Positions 33,981 through 43,409 of a stretch of 64,000 nt of DNA are shown here, piece after piece. Position 1 is the first letter of the stretch; each line of letters opens with the position of its first letter. Both the position numbers and the translations under genes were made by a program. Origin of the DNA: Arthrobacter sp. Soil764 (GTDB lineage: Bacteria; Actinomycetota; Actinomycetes; Actinomycetales; Micrococcaceae); NCBI RefSeq assembly GCF_001428075.1, contig NZ_LMSI01000020.1, forward strand, positions 392,154-456,153, read 5' to 3'. Below the pieces are notes generated by a model. That model saw only the letters and a program-made list of their open reading frames with translations. It was not told the DNA's origin and ran no database searches.

Positions 33981-34580
33981 TTACTGGGGCGCATCCAGGC
34001 GGAGCCACTGGAACCAGCCGCGGTGCAGCACCAGCCATGCCATGAGGCCATACCCCGCCTGGCCGGGCGTACCGCCGTTGGCCGCGAGGTCCTGGCGCCA
34101 CTGTTCATGGTTCAGCAACGGCGAGAACGTGTCGACGTAGAGGTGCTTGCGGCGGGTGGTGACGTCAGCGAAGGCGGTGTTCAGTTCGTCAAGCCGCCGG
34201 TTCTGCGCTGGGTCAAGTGTGGGCGGCGGCCCCACAACGAAAACCTCGATCCGGTTCTGGGAGGCCGAGTCCAGGATGTTGGCCAGGTTCAGCCTGCTCC
34301 GTGCTGTGGAGAGGCCAAACTCGATGTCCCGTCCGGACAGGCCGATGACCAGCCTGTTCTCCGCCTGGGCGCTGAAGCGCCGGCCGGCTTCATCCAGCCA
34401 CCGCGCGGCCAGCCCCTCCGTACCTTCCTGCGGACAGGGGAGGGAGTAGCTTTCCAGGAGCATGCCGTCCTGGGGAGTGCGGGCCAGGACGCGGCCCAGC
34501 CAGCCAAGCGCCCTGGGATCGCCCAGTCCGGCCAGCAGTTCGTCTCCTACAGCTGCGATCCGCAGCTTCCTGTCTTCCAC
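33981..34580 (-). CDS. SGNH/GDSL-type hydrolase
   Basis: 199-aa esterase-fold protein. Block I is IAAVGDELLAGLGDP, with Asp-Glu in place of the usual Asp-Ser, so the catalytic Ser is not evident. A later region gives VIGLSGRDIE and VVGPPP. The missing nucleophile means catalytic activity is doubtful or uses another residue. I chose GTG 34580, with GAGG six nt upstream, over ATG 34676, which adds a Pro/Arg-rich extension. It is not preceded by an obvious promoter; kgd terminates 108 nt upstream. Confidence 0.75.
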   Translation of the reverse strand: MEDRKLRIAAVGDELLAGLGDPRALGWLGRVLARTPQDGMLLESYSLPCPQEGTEGLAARWLDEAGRRFSAQAENRLVIGLSGRDIEFGLSTARSRLNLANILDSASQNRIEVFVVGPPPTLDPAQNRRLDELNTAFADVTTRRKHLYVDTFSPLLNHEQWRQDLAANGGTPGQAGYGLMAWLVLHRGWFQWLRLDAPQ

Positions 34581-34687
34581 GCGTTCCTCTTTACTTCGGT
34601 ACGGGTTTGCTTCGGTACGGCCGCTGCATCGTCGCCGCCGCGGCTGCGGAGGTACGGGGCGGCGCTGTTCATCCATTAAACAGAACT

Positions 34688-34724
34688 GCCCGGCCGGAGT
34701 CTGGTATTTAGACTCCGGCCGGGC
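34688..34724 (-). terminator. Terminator of kgd
   Basis: Perfect 14-bp stem GCCCGGCCGGAGTC / GACTCCGGCCGGGC with a nine-base loop, 12 nt beyond the kgd stop on the minus strand. Confidence 0.9.
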
Positions 34725-34735
34725 AGCCTTACTGC

Positions 34736-37700
34736 TTACTTCCGTGCAAATGCCTGCTTCAGCAGGACATCCTGTTCCGCGGCGTGCCGCTTCATGGAAC
34801 CGGCAGCCGTGGAGGCGGATGCCGGCCGGGACACCAGGCGCACGCGGCGGTCGAGGATTTCCGGCAGGTTCAGGCCGATGAACGGCCAGGGGCCCTGGTT
34901 GGCAGGCTCATCCTGGGCCCAGACAACCTCGGCGTTGGGGTACTTGGCGAGTTCAGCCGCGATCTCCTCATGCGGCAGCGGGTAGAGCTGCTCCACGCGG
35001 ATGATGGCGGTGGTCTTGTCGCCGGTCTTCTGCCGGGTGGACAGGAGATCGTAGTACAGGCGGCCGGACACCAGGAGGACGCGTTCGACGGCGGTCGCCG
35101 GCAGCTGCTCATGCTCACCGATGACGGGGCGGAAGGTGCCGTTGGTGAAATCCTCCACGGACGACGCGGCAGCCTTCAGGCGCAGCAGCTGCTTGGGCGT
35201 GAAGATGATCAGCGGCTTCCGCGGGCGGTTGTACGCCTGGCGGCGCAGCAGGTGGAAGTGCGAGGCCGCCGTGGTGGGGTTGGCCACGATCATGTTGTCT
35301 TCTGCACACAGCTGCAGGAAACGCTCGATCCTCGCCGAGGAGTGGTCAGGTCCCTGGCCTTCGTAGCCGTGCGGAAGCATCAGGACCAAGGAAGAACGCT
35401 GGCCCCACTTCTGCTCGGCAGAGGAGATGAATTCGTCGATGATGGTCTGCGCACCGTTGACGAAGTCGCCGAACTGGGCTTCCCAGAGGACCAGGGCGTC
35501 CGGGCGCTCCACGGAGTAGCCGTACTCGAAGCCCATGGCAGCGTATTCGGACAGCAGCGAGTCGTAGATCCACAGCTTGGCCTGGTCGTCGGAAAGGTTG
35601 CCCAGCGGCAGCCATTCCTTGCCATTGGCGCGGTCGTGGAAGACAGCGTGGCGCTGCACGAACGTGCCGCGGCGCGAGTCCTGGCCGGCGAGGCGTACGG
35701 GCACGCCTTCCATGATCAGGGAGCCGAACGCCGCGATTTCGCCGAAGCCCCAGTCGATGCCGCCCTGGCGGGACATCTGCTCGCGCTTCTCCAGCAGCTG
35801 CTTCAGCTTCGGGTGGACCGTGAAGCCCTCGGGGATCTCGACGTGTGCCTTGCCGATCCGGGCCAGGGTCTCGGCGCTGATGGCCGTGGAGGCCGGAGCG
35901 CTGACGCTGGAATCGGACTGCTGTGCCATGGGCCGCTCGATATCGGACACGGCGGCGGAATCCGCGGTGACGATCGGGATCGGGGAAGTCTGGGCGGCGT
36001 GGGTCTCGGCAAAGACCCGCTCCAGCCGTTCCTGGTAGTCGCGGAGCAGCTGCTCGGCTTCTTCCTCGGTGATATCCCCACGGCCGATCAGCGACTCGGT
36101 GTACAGCTTGCGGACGGAGCGCTTGGCCTCGATCAGGTTGTACATCAGCGGCTGGGTCATCGAGGGGTCGTCGCCCTCGTTGTGGCCACGGCGGCGGTAG
36201 CACACCATGTCGATGACGACGTCCTTGTGGAAGCGCTGGCGGAATTCGTAGGCAAGCTGGCCAATGCGGACAACGGCCTCGGGGTCGTCGCCGTTCACGT
36301 GGAAGACCGGTGCCTGGATCATCTTGGCAACGTCGGTGGAGTACGTGGACGAGCGCGATGACGAAGGGGCGGTGGTGAAGCCGACCTGGTTGTTGACCAC
36401 GATGTGGATGGTTCCGCCGGTGCGGTAGCCGCGCAGCTGGGAAAGGTTGAGCGTTTCCGCCACCACGCCCTGGCCGGCGAAGGCAGCGTCGCCGTGGACC
36501 ATGATGGGCAGGACGGGGAACGATTGGCCCTGGTCCAGCCGGTCCTGCTTGGCCCTGACAATGCCTTCGAGGACGGAGTCCACGGCTTCCAGGTGGGACG
36601 GGTTGGCGGCGAGGTAGACCTTGGTCTCCTTGCCGTTGTCCGACGTGAACGTGCCCTCGGTGCCCAGGTGGTACTTGACGTCACCGGAGCCCTGGACGGA
36701 GCGCGGATCCTGCGTGCCTTCGAATTCCCGGAAGACCTGGGCGTAGGTCTTGCCGGCGATGTTGGTCAGGACGTTGAGCCGGCCGCGGTGGGCCATGCCG
36801 ATGGCAACTTCGTCCAGGCCGTCGTCGGCGGCATCGGACATGATGGCGTCCAGCAGCGGGATCAGGGACTCGCCGCCTTCCAGCGAGAAGCGCTTCTGCC
36901 CAACGAACTTGGTCTGCAGGAAGGTCTCGAAGGCCTCGGCCGCGTTCAGCTTGGAGACAATGCGCAGCTGCTCTTCACGGCTTGGCTTGGAGTAGGGGTG
37001 CTCCAGCTGGTCCTGGAACCATTTGCGCTCGGCAGGCTCCTGGATGTGCATGTATTCGATGCCGGTGGTGCGGCAGTAGGCGTCGCGCAGGACTCCGAGG
37101 ATGTCGCGGAACTTCAGCATCGGCTTGCCGCCGAAGCCGCCCGTGGGCCATTCGCGGTCCAGGTCCCAGAGGGTCAGCCCGTAGGTGAGGACGTCGAGAT
37201 CCGGGTGCTTGCGCTGGACGTACTCCAGCGGATCGGTATCCGCCATGAGGTGTCCGCGCACGCGGAAGGAGTGGATCAGCTGCTGGATCCGGGCCACCTT
37301 GTTGATCTCATCGGCCGGATCCACCTGCAGGTCCGGGCTCCAGCGCACGGGCTCGTAGGGGATGCGCAGGGCTTCGAAGATCTCGTCGTAGAAGTTCTGC
37401 GCACCGAGCAGCAGCTGGTGCACCAGCTTGAGGAACTCGCCGCTGCCGGCGCCCTGGATGACGCGGTGGTCGTAGGTCGAGGTCAGGGTGAGGACCTTGC
37501 TGATGGCGTTCTGCGCGATGATCTTTTCGCTGGCGCCCTGGAACTCGGCGGGGTAGTCAAGCGCGCCGACGCCGATGATGGCGGCCTGGCCCTTGGACAG
37601 GCGCGGCACCGAGTGCACGGTGCCGATGCCGCCGGGGTTGGTCAGGGACACGGTGGTGCCCTGGTGGTCCTCGGCGGTGAGCTTGCCGTTGCGGGCGCGC

Positions 37701-38545
37701 TTGATGAGGTCCTCGTACGTGTGCCAGAACTCGGCGAAATTGAGGGTCTCTGCCTTCTTGATGTTCGGGACCATGAGCAGGCGGGTGCCGTCGGGCTTGG
37801 GCATGTCGATGGCGATGCCGAAGTTGACGTGTGCCGGCTGGACTGCGACGGGCTTGCCGTCCACCTCGTCGTAGTAGACGTTCATCGACGGGAACTGGGA
37901 CAGCGCGCGGATCACTGCATAGCCAATGAGGTGCGTGAAGGAAACCTTGCCGCCGCGGGCGCGGGCGAGGTTGGAGTTGATGACCACGCGGTTGTCGATC
38001 AGCAGCTTGGCGGGAATCGCGCGGACGCTGGTTGCGGTGGGCACCTCAAGGCTGGTGACCATGTTGGTGGCGATGGCCTTGGCCGGTCCGCGGAGGACGG
38101 AGACGACGTCCTCCTCCGGCGCGGTGGGAGCCTTGACGTTCTTGGGCAGCTGCGCAGGAATTGGCTGCGAGCCGGTTCCTGCTTCGGTCTTCTTGCCGCC
38201 GTCGCGTGCTTCCGTGGCGGGGGCCTTCTTTACAGGTGCCGGGGCCGCTGCCGGAGCGGCAGGCGCCGGGGCGGCCGGGGGAGCGGCAGGGGCTGCGGCC
38301 GGCGACGGTGCCGACGCAGCGGGTGCCGGCTTCACCACGGGAAGTTCCCGGGTGGGAGGGTTGGCAGCATGAGCGGAATTCCCGTTGTTGGAAGAACCGT
38401 TACCCGAGTCGAAGGATTCAAACAGCGGCCACCATTTGGCGTCCACAGCGTTCTTGTCCTTTTGGTACTGCTCGTACAGTTCGTCAACGAGCCACTCGTT
38501 CCCGCCAAATTCCTCTGGTAGACGGTGGCTTGGCTGCTCTGGCAC
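34736..38545 (-). CDS. kgd: Multifunctional 2-oxoglutarate decarboxylase/dehydrogenase E1-E2 (Kgd)
   Basis: 1269-aa TCA-cycle enzyme combining a short N-terminal region, an Ala/Pro linker (about residues 65-115), an E2-type succinyltransferase domain without lipoyl module (about 120-345; catalytic His in DHRVIQGAGSGEF) and a thiamine-dependent E1 domain (HGDAAFAGQGVV and VVNNQVGFTT bind the cofactor). This fusion is specific to Actinobacteria, where GarA-type FHA proteins inhibit it. GTG 38545 has GAGG about 11 nt upstream. Its regulator is not in the window. Confidence 0.96.
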   Translation of the reverse strand: MPEQPSHRLPEEFGGNEWLVDELYEQYQKDKNAVDAKWWPLFESFDSGNGSSNNGNSAHAANPPTRELPVVKPAPAASAPSPAAAPAAPPAAPAPAAPAAAPAPVKKAPATEARDGGKKTEAGTGSQPIPAQLPKNVKAPTAPEEDVVSVLRGPAKAIATNMVTSLEVPTATSVRAIPAKLLIDNRVVINSNLARARGGKVSFTHLIGYAVIRALSQFPSMNVYYDEVDGKPVAVQPAHVNFGIAIDMPKPDGTRLLMVPNIKKAETLNFAEFWHTYEDLIKRARNGKLTAEDHQGTTVSLTNPGGIGTVHSVPRLSKGQAAIIGVGALDYPAEFQGASEKIIAQNAISKVLTLTSTYDHRVIQGAGSGEFLKLVHQLLLGAQNFYDEIFEALRIPYEPVRWSPDLQVDPADEINKVARIQQLIHSFRVRGHLMADTDPLEYVQRKHPDLDVLTYGLTLWDLDREWPTGGFGGKPMLKFRDILGVLRDAYCRTTGIEYMHIQEPAERKWFQDQLEHPYSKPSREEQLRIVSKLNAAEAFETFLQTKFVGQKRFSLEGGESLIPLLDAIMSDAADDGLDEVAIGMAHRGRLNVLTNIAGKTYAQVFREFEGTQDPRSVQGSGDVKYHLGTEGTFTSDNGKETKVYLAANPSHLEAVDSVLEGIVRAKQDRLDQGQSFPVLPIMVHGDAAFAGQGVVAETLNLSQLRGYRTGGTIHIVVNNQVGFTTAPSSSRSSTYSTDVAKMIQAPVFHVNGDDPEAVVRIGQLAYEFRQRFHKDVVIDMVCYRRRGHNEGDDPSMTQPLMYNLIEAKRSVRKLYTESLIGRGDITEEEAEQLLRDYQERLERVFAETHAAQTSPIPIVTADSAAVSDIERPMAQQSDSSVSAPASTAISAETLARIGKAHVEIPEGFTVHPKLKQLLEKREQMSRQGGIDWGFGEIAAFGSLIMEGVPVRLAGQDSRRGTFVQRHAVFHDRANGKEWLPLGNLSDDQAKLWIYDSLLSEYAAMGFEYGYSVERPDALVLWEAQFGDFVNGAQTIIDEFISSAEQKWGQRSSLVLMLPHGYEGQGPDHSSARIERFLQLCAEDNMIVANPTTAASHFHLLRRQAYNRPRKPLIIFTPKQLLRLKAAASSVEDFTNGTFRPVIGEHEQLPATAVERVLLVSGRLYYDLLSTRQKTGDKTTAIIRVEQLYPLPHEEIAAELAKYPNAEVVWAQDEPANQGPWPFIGLNLPEILDRRVRLVSRPASASTAAGSMKRHAAEQDVLLKQAFARK

Positions 38546-38649
38546 TTGAAATACGCCTCTTCCATGAGTTTGATTTCTCTTTGGCCCCCCGGTGCTTCAG
38601 CACTGCGATCGAACCAGTCTCTGCGTCCTCTGAACCCAGACCCTTTGCA

Positions 38650-38680
38650 AGTCTAGTGAGCATCTTGTGTTAACTGCCAA
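38650..38680 (-). promoter_or_regulatory. Candidate kgd promoter
   Basis: On the minus strand TTGGCA (38680-38675) and TAGACT (38655-38650) are 19 nt apart, giving a leader of about 98 nt. The gap 38546-39141 also contains the opposite-facing promoter and leader at 38877; no gene was recognised in it. Confidence 0.4.
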
Positions 38681-38876
38681 TAAGGGTGACCCAAATCATG
38701 AAGTGACGTTCGCGGGGCTAAATGCAGGGCTAAAAAAGCATCCCAATATGAACTCGGGGACGGTAGTTCCGGGGCGACGTCCATGCCTTACCGGCAGCCC
38801 CGGGGAGCGCTTGGGGACCGGAAAACGTCCCGGTCCCGGACACCCTGCCGCGCATCAGGGGAGGGGGCCGCTCCTG

Positions 38877-39141
38877 TAGACTGATAAGTCTTATGGACAG
38901 TAAATCTAGGTGCCGGCCTGGGCGCTGTCAGCGGAGCTCCACGAGAAGCGCCGCGCAGTCCGCCCCCAGAGCCGGCAAACCCCGACAACGCGCCCATCAC
39001 CAGCCAACGGCCCAGCTTGCCGCGGCCTGCACGGAACGGTCATCGCGATCCGCCGACCATCCTCCGCCGGGCCGAAACAGCTTTTCCCCTCTCCCTTTGA
39101 CTGCCCTTAGGCCCCTTTCGGCACTCCAGGCGGGATGCTGA
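38877..39141 (+). promoter_or_regulatory. Promoter and structured leader of the CNNM operon
   Basis: TAGACT at 38877-38882 is a good -10. The leader then runs about 250 nt to the first start codon. It can fold a stem between GCCGGCCTGGG (38912-38922) and CCCAGAGCCGGC (38965-38976). An 82-codon frame starts at ATG 38893, 10 nt after the -10, and ends exactly before ATG 39142; its protein is low-complexity and I do not call it a gene. No known riboswitch class was recognised. Confidence 0.5.
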
Positions 39142-40476
39142 ATGGAGTGGCTCCTCCTGGCAGCAGGCTTGCTGCTGATCGCCGGCACCGGATTCTTCGT
39201 TGCCGTCGAGTTCTCCCTCATCGCCCTCGATCAATCCACTGTCCAGCGCGCCATTGACGACGGCGATGCCGGCGCCGCTCCTTTGCTCGCCTGCCTTAAG
39301 TCGCTGTCAACGCAGCTCTCAAGCTGCCAGCTGGGCATCACCTTGACCACGCTGCTCACCGGGTATGTCATGGAACCCTCGGTAGGCCACCTGCTCGAGG
39401 CGCCGCTGGCCGCCGTCGGACTTCCGGCCGTGGCGGTGCAGTCCATCTCGCTGGTCCTGGCGATGGTGGTGGCGACACTGCTGTCCATGCTCCTGGGCGA
39501 ACTGGTGCCCAAGAACATGGCAATTGCGCTGGCGTTTCCCGTGGGCCGGGCACTTGCCGGGCCACAGCTGGTTTTCACGGCCATCTTCAAGCCCGCCATC
39601 CTGGTCCTCAACGGCTTTTCCAACAAGGTCCTGCACATCTTCGGGCTGGAAGCCAAGGAGGAAATCTCCGGAGCGCGGACTCCTGCAGAGCTTGCCTCGC
39701 TGGTCCGCAGGTCTGCGGCGATGGGGACGCTCGACGCCGGAACCGCCAACTTCATCGCCCGCACCCTTAATTTCTCGACCCGGACGGCCGCTGACGTCAT
39801 GACGCCGCGCATCCGGCTTGAGACGATCGACGCGGACCAGCCGGTCTCCGATGTGGTCGATGCAGCACGGAGGACCGGATACTCCCGGTTCCCCGTCATA
39901 GGTGATTCCGCCGATGACATCCGTGGCCTGGTGCATGTCAAGAAGGCCGTTGCTGTGCCGTGGGAACGGCGCCGCAACCTTGAAGCCGGTGCCATTATGA
40001 CCGAGGTGCTGCGGGTGCCCGAGACCATCCATCTTGATGCCCTGCTGGCCGAGCTGAGGGAGGGAAACCTCCAGCTGGCAGTCGTGCTCGATGAATACGG
40101 CGGCACGGCAGGCATCGCCACCCTCGAGGACCTCGTGGAGGAAATCGTGGGCGAGGTGGCGGACGAACACGACAGGGTCCGTCCCGGACTCCTGCAAAGC
40201 GCCTCCGGCGACTGGTACTTCCCCGGACTCCTCCGCCCGGATGAGTTGTCAGAACAGATTCCGGGATTGAGTGTTCCGGATGAAGCAGCCTACGAGACCG
40301 TGGGTGGCTATGTCATGAGCAAGCTCGGCAGGATCGCCGTGGTGGGTGACGCCGTCGACGTGGGCGGCGGAACCCTGAGCGTCACCAGGATGGACGGCCG
40401 CAGGATCGACCGCATCTGCTTCCACCCCACGGAACAACCCGCCGCGCAGGACGCCAATGACAGGAGCAAGCCATGA
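39142..40476 (+). CDS. CNNM/CorC-type membrane protein (hemolysin family) 1
   Basis: 444-aa membrane protein with the DUF21/CNNM transmembrane domain (residues 1 to about 190), a CBS pair (about 205-330; MTPRIRLETID, FPVIGDSADDIRGLVHVK) and a CorC/HlyC C-terminal domain (about 345-430). Homologs export magnesium or take part in cobalt/magnesium homeostasis. ATG 39142 has only a weak Shine-Dalgarno, and the stop of an upstream frame touches it. The second family member overlaps by 4 nt; they may work as a heterodimer. Confidence 0.92.
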   Translation: MEWLLLAAGLLLIAGTGFFVAVEFSLIALDQSTVQRAIDDGDAGAAPLLACLKSLSTQLSSCQLGITLTTLLTGYVMEPSVGHLLEAPLAAVGLPAVAVQSISLVLAMVVATLLSMLLGELVPKNMAIALAFPVGRALAGPQLVFTAIFKPAILVLNGFSNKVLHIFGLEAKEEISGARTPAELASLVRRSAAMGTLDAGTANFIARTLNFSTRTAADVMTPRIRLETIDADQPVSDVVDAARRTGYSRFPVIGDSADDIRGLVHVKKAVAVPWERRRNLEAGAIMTEVLRVPETIHLDALLAELREGNLQLAVVLDEYGGTAGIATLEDLVEEIVGEVADEHDRVRPGLLQSASGDWYFPGLLRPDELSEQIPGLSVPDEAAYETVGGYVMSKLGRIAVVGDAVDVGGGTLSVTRMDGRRIDRICFHPTEQPAAQDANDRSKP

Positions 40477-41552
40477 GCGACTGGGCCGGAATACTCTGGC
40501 TGGGCTTCCTCCTTCTGGGCAACGCCTTTTTCGTGGGCGCTGAATTCGCCATCATGTCCGCGCGGCGGAGCCAGATCGAGCCTTTGGCCGATGCCGGGTC
40601 CAAGCGCGCCCAGACCACCCTGCGCGCCATGGAGAACGTGTCGTTGATGCTGGCCTGCGCGCAGCTGGGCATCACCGTGTGTTCGCTGCTGATCCTGCTG
40701 GTGGCCGAGCCGGCAATCCACCACCTGCTTGCCGCCCCCATGGAGGCGGTGGGCCTGCCGGCGGAAGCCGCGGACGTTGCGGCCTTCGCCGTTGCCCTGA
40801 TGCTGGTGACCTTCCTGCACGTCACCTTCGGCGAGATGGTGCCCAAGAACATTTCGGTGTCCGTGGCGGACAAGGCGGCACTGGTCCTGGCCCCGCCCCT
40901 GCTGTTCATCTCGCGGCTGGTCCACCCGGTGATTTCCGTCCTCAACTGGTCGGCCAACCACATCCTCAAACTGATGCGGATCGAGCCAAAGGACGAGGTG
41001 ACGTCCTCCTTCACCCTGGAGGAGGTTCAGTCGATCGTCCAGGAGTCCACACGCCACGGGCTGGTGGACGACGACGCCGGGCTTATCACCGGTGCGCTCG
41101 AGTTCTCGGAGCACACGGCGGAGGACATCATGGTGCCGCTCGAAAACCTGGTCATGCTGGGGGCCTCCACCACTCCGGTGGAGTTTGAAAAAACCGTCAG
41201 CCGTACGGGGTTCTCGCGGTTTCCCATGCTGGATGACGAGGACATGCTCTACGGCTACCTCCACGTCAAGGATGTGCTGTCCATTCCGGAGTCTGCCTAC
41301 GAATTGCCGATTGCCGAGAGCCGCATCCGGTCGCTGGCCAACCTGGCGCTGGGGGACGAGATCGAAAAGGCGATGTCCGTCATGCAGCGAACGGGATCCC
41401 ACTTGGCCCGCGTGATTGGCCCGGACGGCAGGACCCGGGGGGTGCTCTTCCTGGAGGACGTCATTGAACAGCTCGTCGGCGAAATCCGCGATGCGACGCA
41501 GGCCACCGGGATCCGGCGCCTGGGTCAGCCGAACGGCAGCGGACCTAAATAG
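40473..41552 (+). CDS. CNNM/CorC-type membrane protein (hemolysin family) 2
   Basis: 359-aa paralog of the preceding protein with a DUF21 transmembrane domain (GNAFFVGAEFAIMSARR, ACAQLGITVCSLL, GEMVPKNISVS) and CBS pair (FPMLDDEDMLYGYLHVK). It lacks the long CorC C-terminal domain. The tail is short. ATG overlaps the first gene's stop, so both are made together. Cation (probably Mg2+) transport or sensing is inferred from the family. Confidence 0.92.
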   Translation: MSDWAGILWLGFLLLGNAFFVGAEFAIMSARRSQIEPLADAGSKRAQTTLRAMENVSLMLACAQLGITVCSLLILLVAEPAIHHLLAAPMEAVGLPAEAADVAAFAVALMLVTFLHVTFGEMVPKNISVSVADKAALVLAPPLLFISRLVHPVISVLNWSANHILKLMRIEPKDEVTSSFTLEEVQSIVQESTRHGLVDDDAGLITGALEFSEHTAEDIMVPLENLVMLGASTTPVEFEKTVSRTGFSRFPMLDDEDMLYGYLHVKDVLSIPESAYELPIAESRIRSLANLALGDEIEKAMSVMQRTGSHLARVIGPDGRTRGVLFLEDVIEQLVGEIRDATQATGIRRLGQPNGSGPK

Positions 41553-41619
41553 GAATCATTCGCATTTAGGTATAGGCTTGCACTGTCGTCCTCCCCATCT
41601 GCATGAACTGAGGTTTTCC

Positions 41620-42597
41620 GTGCGCCGTACAGCCGCCGCCAGCTCTTTCCTTGCCGCCCTGACCGGACTCGGGCTGTTGCTGACTGCCTGCAGCCCGCAA
41701 CAGTCCGGGACGCCGGCTTCCGCGCAGGGGATCAACGTCGTGGCCTCAACCAATGTCTACGGCGACATCGCCAGGACCATAGGCGGGGACAAGGTCAACG
41801 TCACCGCGATCATCAACAGCGCCGGCCAGGATCCGCACTCCTACGAGGCAACCGCGCAGGACCGCCTGACCGTCTCCAAAGCGCAACTGGTCATCGAAAA
41901 CGGCGGCGGCTACGACGATTTCCTCCATACCCTCGTGGAGAGCAGCAAGCTCGGCAGCGGCTCCGTGCTGACCGCCGTCGAAATCTCCGGCCTTGCCCAC
42001 CCGGAAGAGGAGGCACCGGCGGCAACCCCGCCCGCGGCGGAGGGGCAGGACGGGCACGACCACGGCGACTTCAACGAGCACGTCTGGTACAGCCTGCCGG
42101 CCATGGAACGCGTGGCCGACAGTGTGGCGGAGAAACTCGGCATGCTGGATCCTGGTTCCGCTGCCACATTCACTGCCAATGCCGACGCCTTCAAGTCTTC
42201 CCTCTCCGGACTGCACAGCAAGCTGGAGGCCGCGAAAGGCGCGGCGGCCGGAGGCCAGGTTGCGGTCACCGAGCCCGTCCCGCTGTACCTGCTCGAAGAT
42301 GCGGGCCTGGAGAACGCCACGCCGGAGCAGTACACTGCCGCGATCGAGGAGGGCACGGACGTGCCTCCCGCCGCCATGAAGGAAGCCACCGACGTGGTGG
42401 AGTCCAGGACGGTGCGGCTGCTGGCCTACAACGCGCAGACCGAAGGCCCGCAGACGGAAACACTGAAGAAAGCGGCCGAAGCTGCAGGCGTTCCGGTGGT
42501 GGACTTCACCGAAACCCTGCCGGAGGGCAAGACCTACCTGCAGTGGATGACGGACAATGTGAACAACGTCAGCAAAATTCTGGAGTCAAACAGGTGA
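41620..42597 (+). CDS. znuA: Zinc ABC transporter substrate-binding lipoprotein ZnuA
   Basis: 325-aa cluster A-I metal receptor. The lipoprotein signal LLLTACS gives a lipidated Cys near residue 22. Metal-site elements are DPHSYE, the His/Asp-rich loop GHDHGDFNEHVWY, and a Glu in VTEPVPLY. The His-rich loop and downstream zur favour zinc over manganese. GTG 41620 follows GAGG at six nt. The upstream gap (41553-41619) contains TTTAGGTATAGG, which may include a -10 and half of a metal-regulator site. znuC overlaps by GTGA. Confidence 0.93.
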   Translation: MRRTAAASSFLAALTGLGLLLTACSPQQSGTPASAQGINVVASTNVYGDIARTIGGDKVNVTAIINSAGQDPHSYEATAQDRLTVSKAQLVIENGGGYDDFLHTLVESSKLGSGSVLTAVEISGLAHPEEEAPAATPPAAEGQDGHDHGDFNEHVWYSLPAMERVADSVAEKLGMLDPGSAATFTANADAFKSSLSGLHSKLEAAKGAAAGGQVAVTEPVPLYLLEDAGLENATPEQYTAAIEEGTDVPPAAMKEATDVVESRTVRLLAYNAQTEGPQTETLKKAAEAAGVPVVDFTETLPEGKTYLQWMTDNVNNVSKILESNR

Positions 42598-43409
42598 AAT
42601 CCGTCGTCAGCCTCGAAGGGGCGTGCCTCAAGTTCGGTCAGCGCACGCTCTGGGAGGACCTGGACCTGGAGATCAGGCCCGGTGAGTTCTTCGCCGTGCT
42701 GGGTCCCAACGGCAGCGGCAAAACCAGTTTCCTGAAAGTCCTCCTGGGCCTGCAGAAGCTGCACTCCGGAAAGGCGTCCCTGGGCGGACGGCCCGTGGAA
42801 CGCGGCAGCAGCCTGATTGGCTACATTCCCCAGCAAAAGTCCTTTCCGCAGGACACACCCATGCGTGCCCGCGACCTGGTAGCGCTGGGCGTCGATGGGC
42901 ACCGCTGGGGCGTCCGGCTGTCGGCGGGCAGGACAAACCGGAGGGTGGACCAGCTCCTGGAGCTGGTGGGCGCCTCCGACTACGCCAAGGTTCCGGTTGG
43001 CCAGCTCTCCGGCGGCGAACAGCAGCGGCTGCGGGTGGCGCAGGCGCTGGCGACGGACCCCCAGGTCCTGCTCTGCGACGAACCGCTGCTGTCCCTTGAC
43101 CTGCACCACCAGCAGGCAGTCAGCGCCCTGATCAACAAACAAAGCCGTGAGCACAACAGCGCTGTTGTCTTCGTTACCCACGAAATCAACCCCATCATCG
43201 ACTACGTCGACCGGGTCCTGTACCTGGCAGGGGGACGGTTCCGGGTGGGGACACCGGAAGAGGTCATGACCACTGAAGTGCTCTCCGACCTGTACGGCAC
43301 CCAGGTAGAGGTGATCCACGCCAACGGGCGGATCGTCGTCGTTGGCCTGCCCGACGCCACCACCCACCACCACGCCGAGGCCGACGCCCTGGCAGGGGAG
43401 GCCGCGTAG
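42594..43409 (+). CDS. znuC: Zinc ABC transporter ATPase ZnuC
   Basis: 271-aa ATPase of the zinc importer. Walker A is GPNGSGKTS, the signature LSGGEQQRL and Walker B VLLCDEPLLSLD. GTG 42594 overlaps the znuA stop. The end of the protein is His-rich (ATTHHHAEAD), possibly a zinc-handling tail. It overlaps znuB by one base. Confidence 0.94.
   Translation: MKSVVSLEGACLKFGQRTLWEDLDLEIRPGEFFAVLGPNGSGKTSFLKVLLGLQKLHSGKASLGGRPVERGSSLIGYIPQQKSFPQDTPMRARDLVALGVDGHRWGVRLSAGRTNRRVDQLLELVGASDYAKVPVGQLSGGEQQRLRVAQALATDPQVLLCDEPLLSLDLHHQQAVSALINKQSREHNSAVVFVTHEINPIIDYVDRVLYLAGGRFRVGTPEEVMTTEVLSDLYGTQVEVIHANGRIVVVGLPDATTHHHAEADALAGEAA

Noticed and set aside
36404..38521. 705-codon open frame opposite kgd
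   Set aside because: Antisense shadow of the well-conserved kgd gene; GC-rich third positions keep the frame open and the translation is low-complexity Gly/Val/Leu.
38893..39141. 82-codon frame before the CNNM genes
   Set aside because: Arg/Ser/Pro-rich with no homology or Shine-Dalgarno. It is close to a -10 and ends at the next start, so I keep it only as a possible leader peptide.
41553..41619. Zur or IdeR/DtxR box before znuA
   Set aside because: TTAGGTATAGGCTT shares only a half-site with the iron box, and AATCATT only part of a Zur palindrome; not enough to call.
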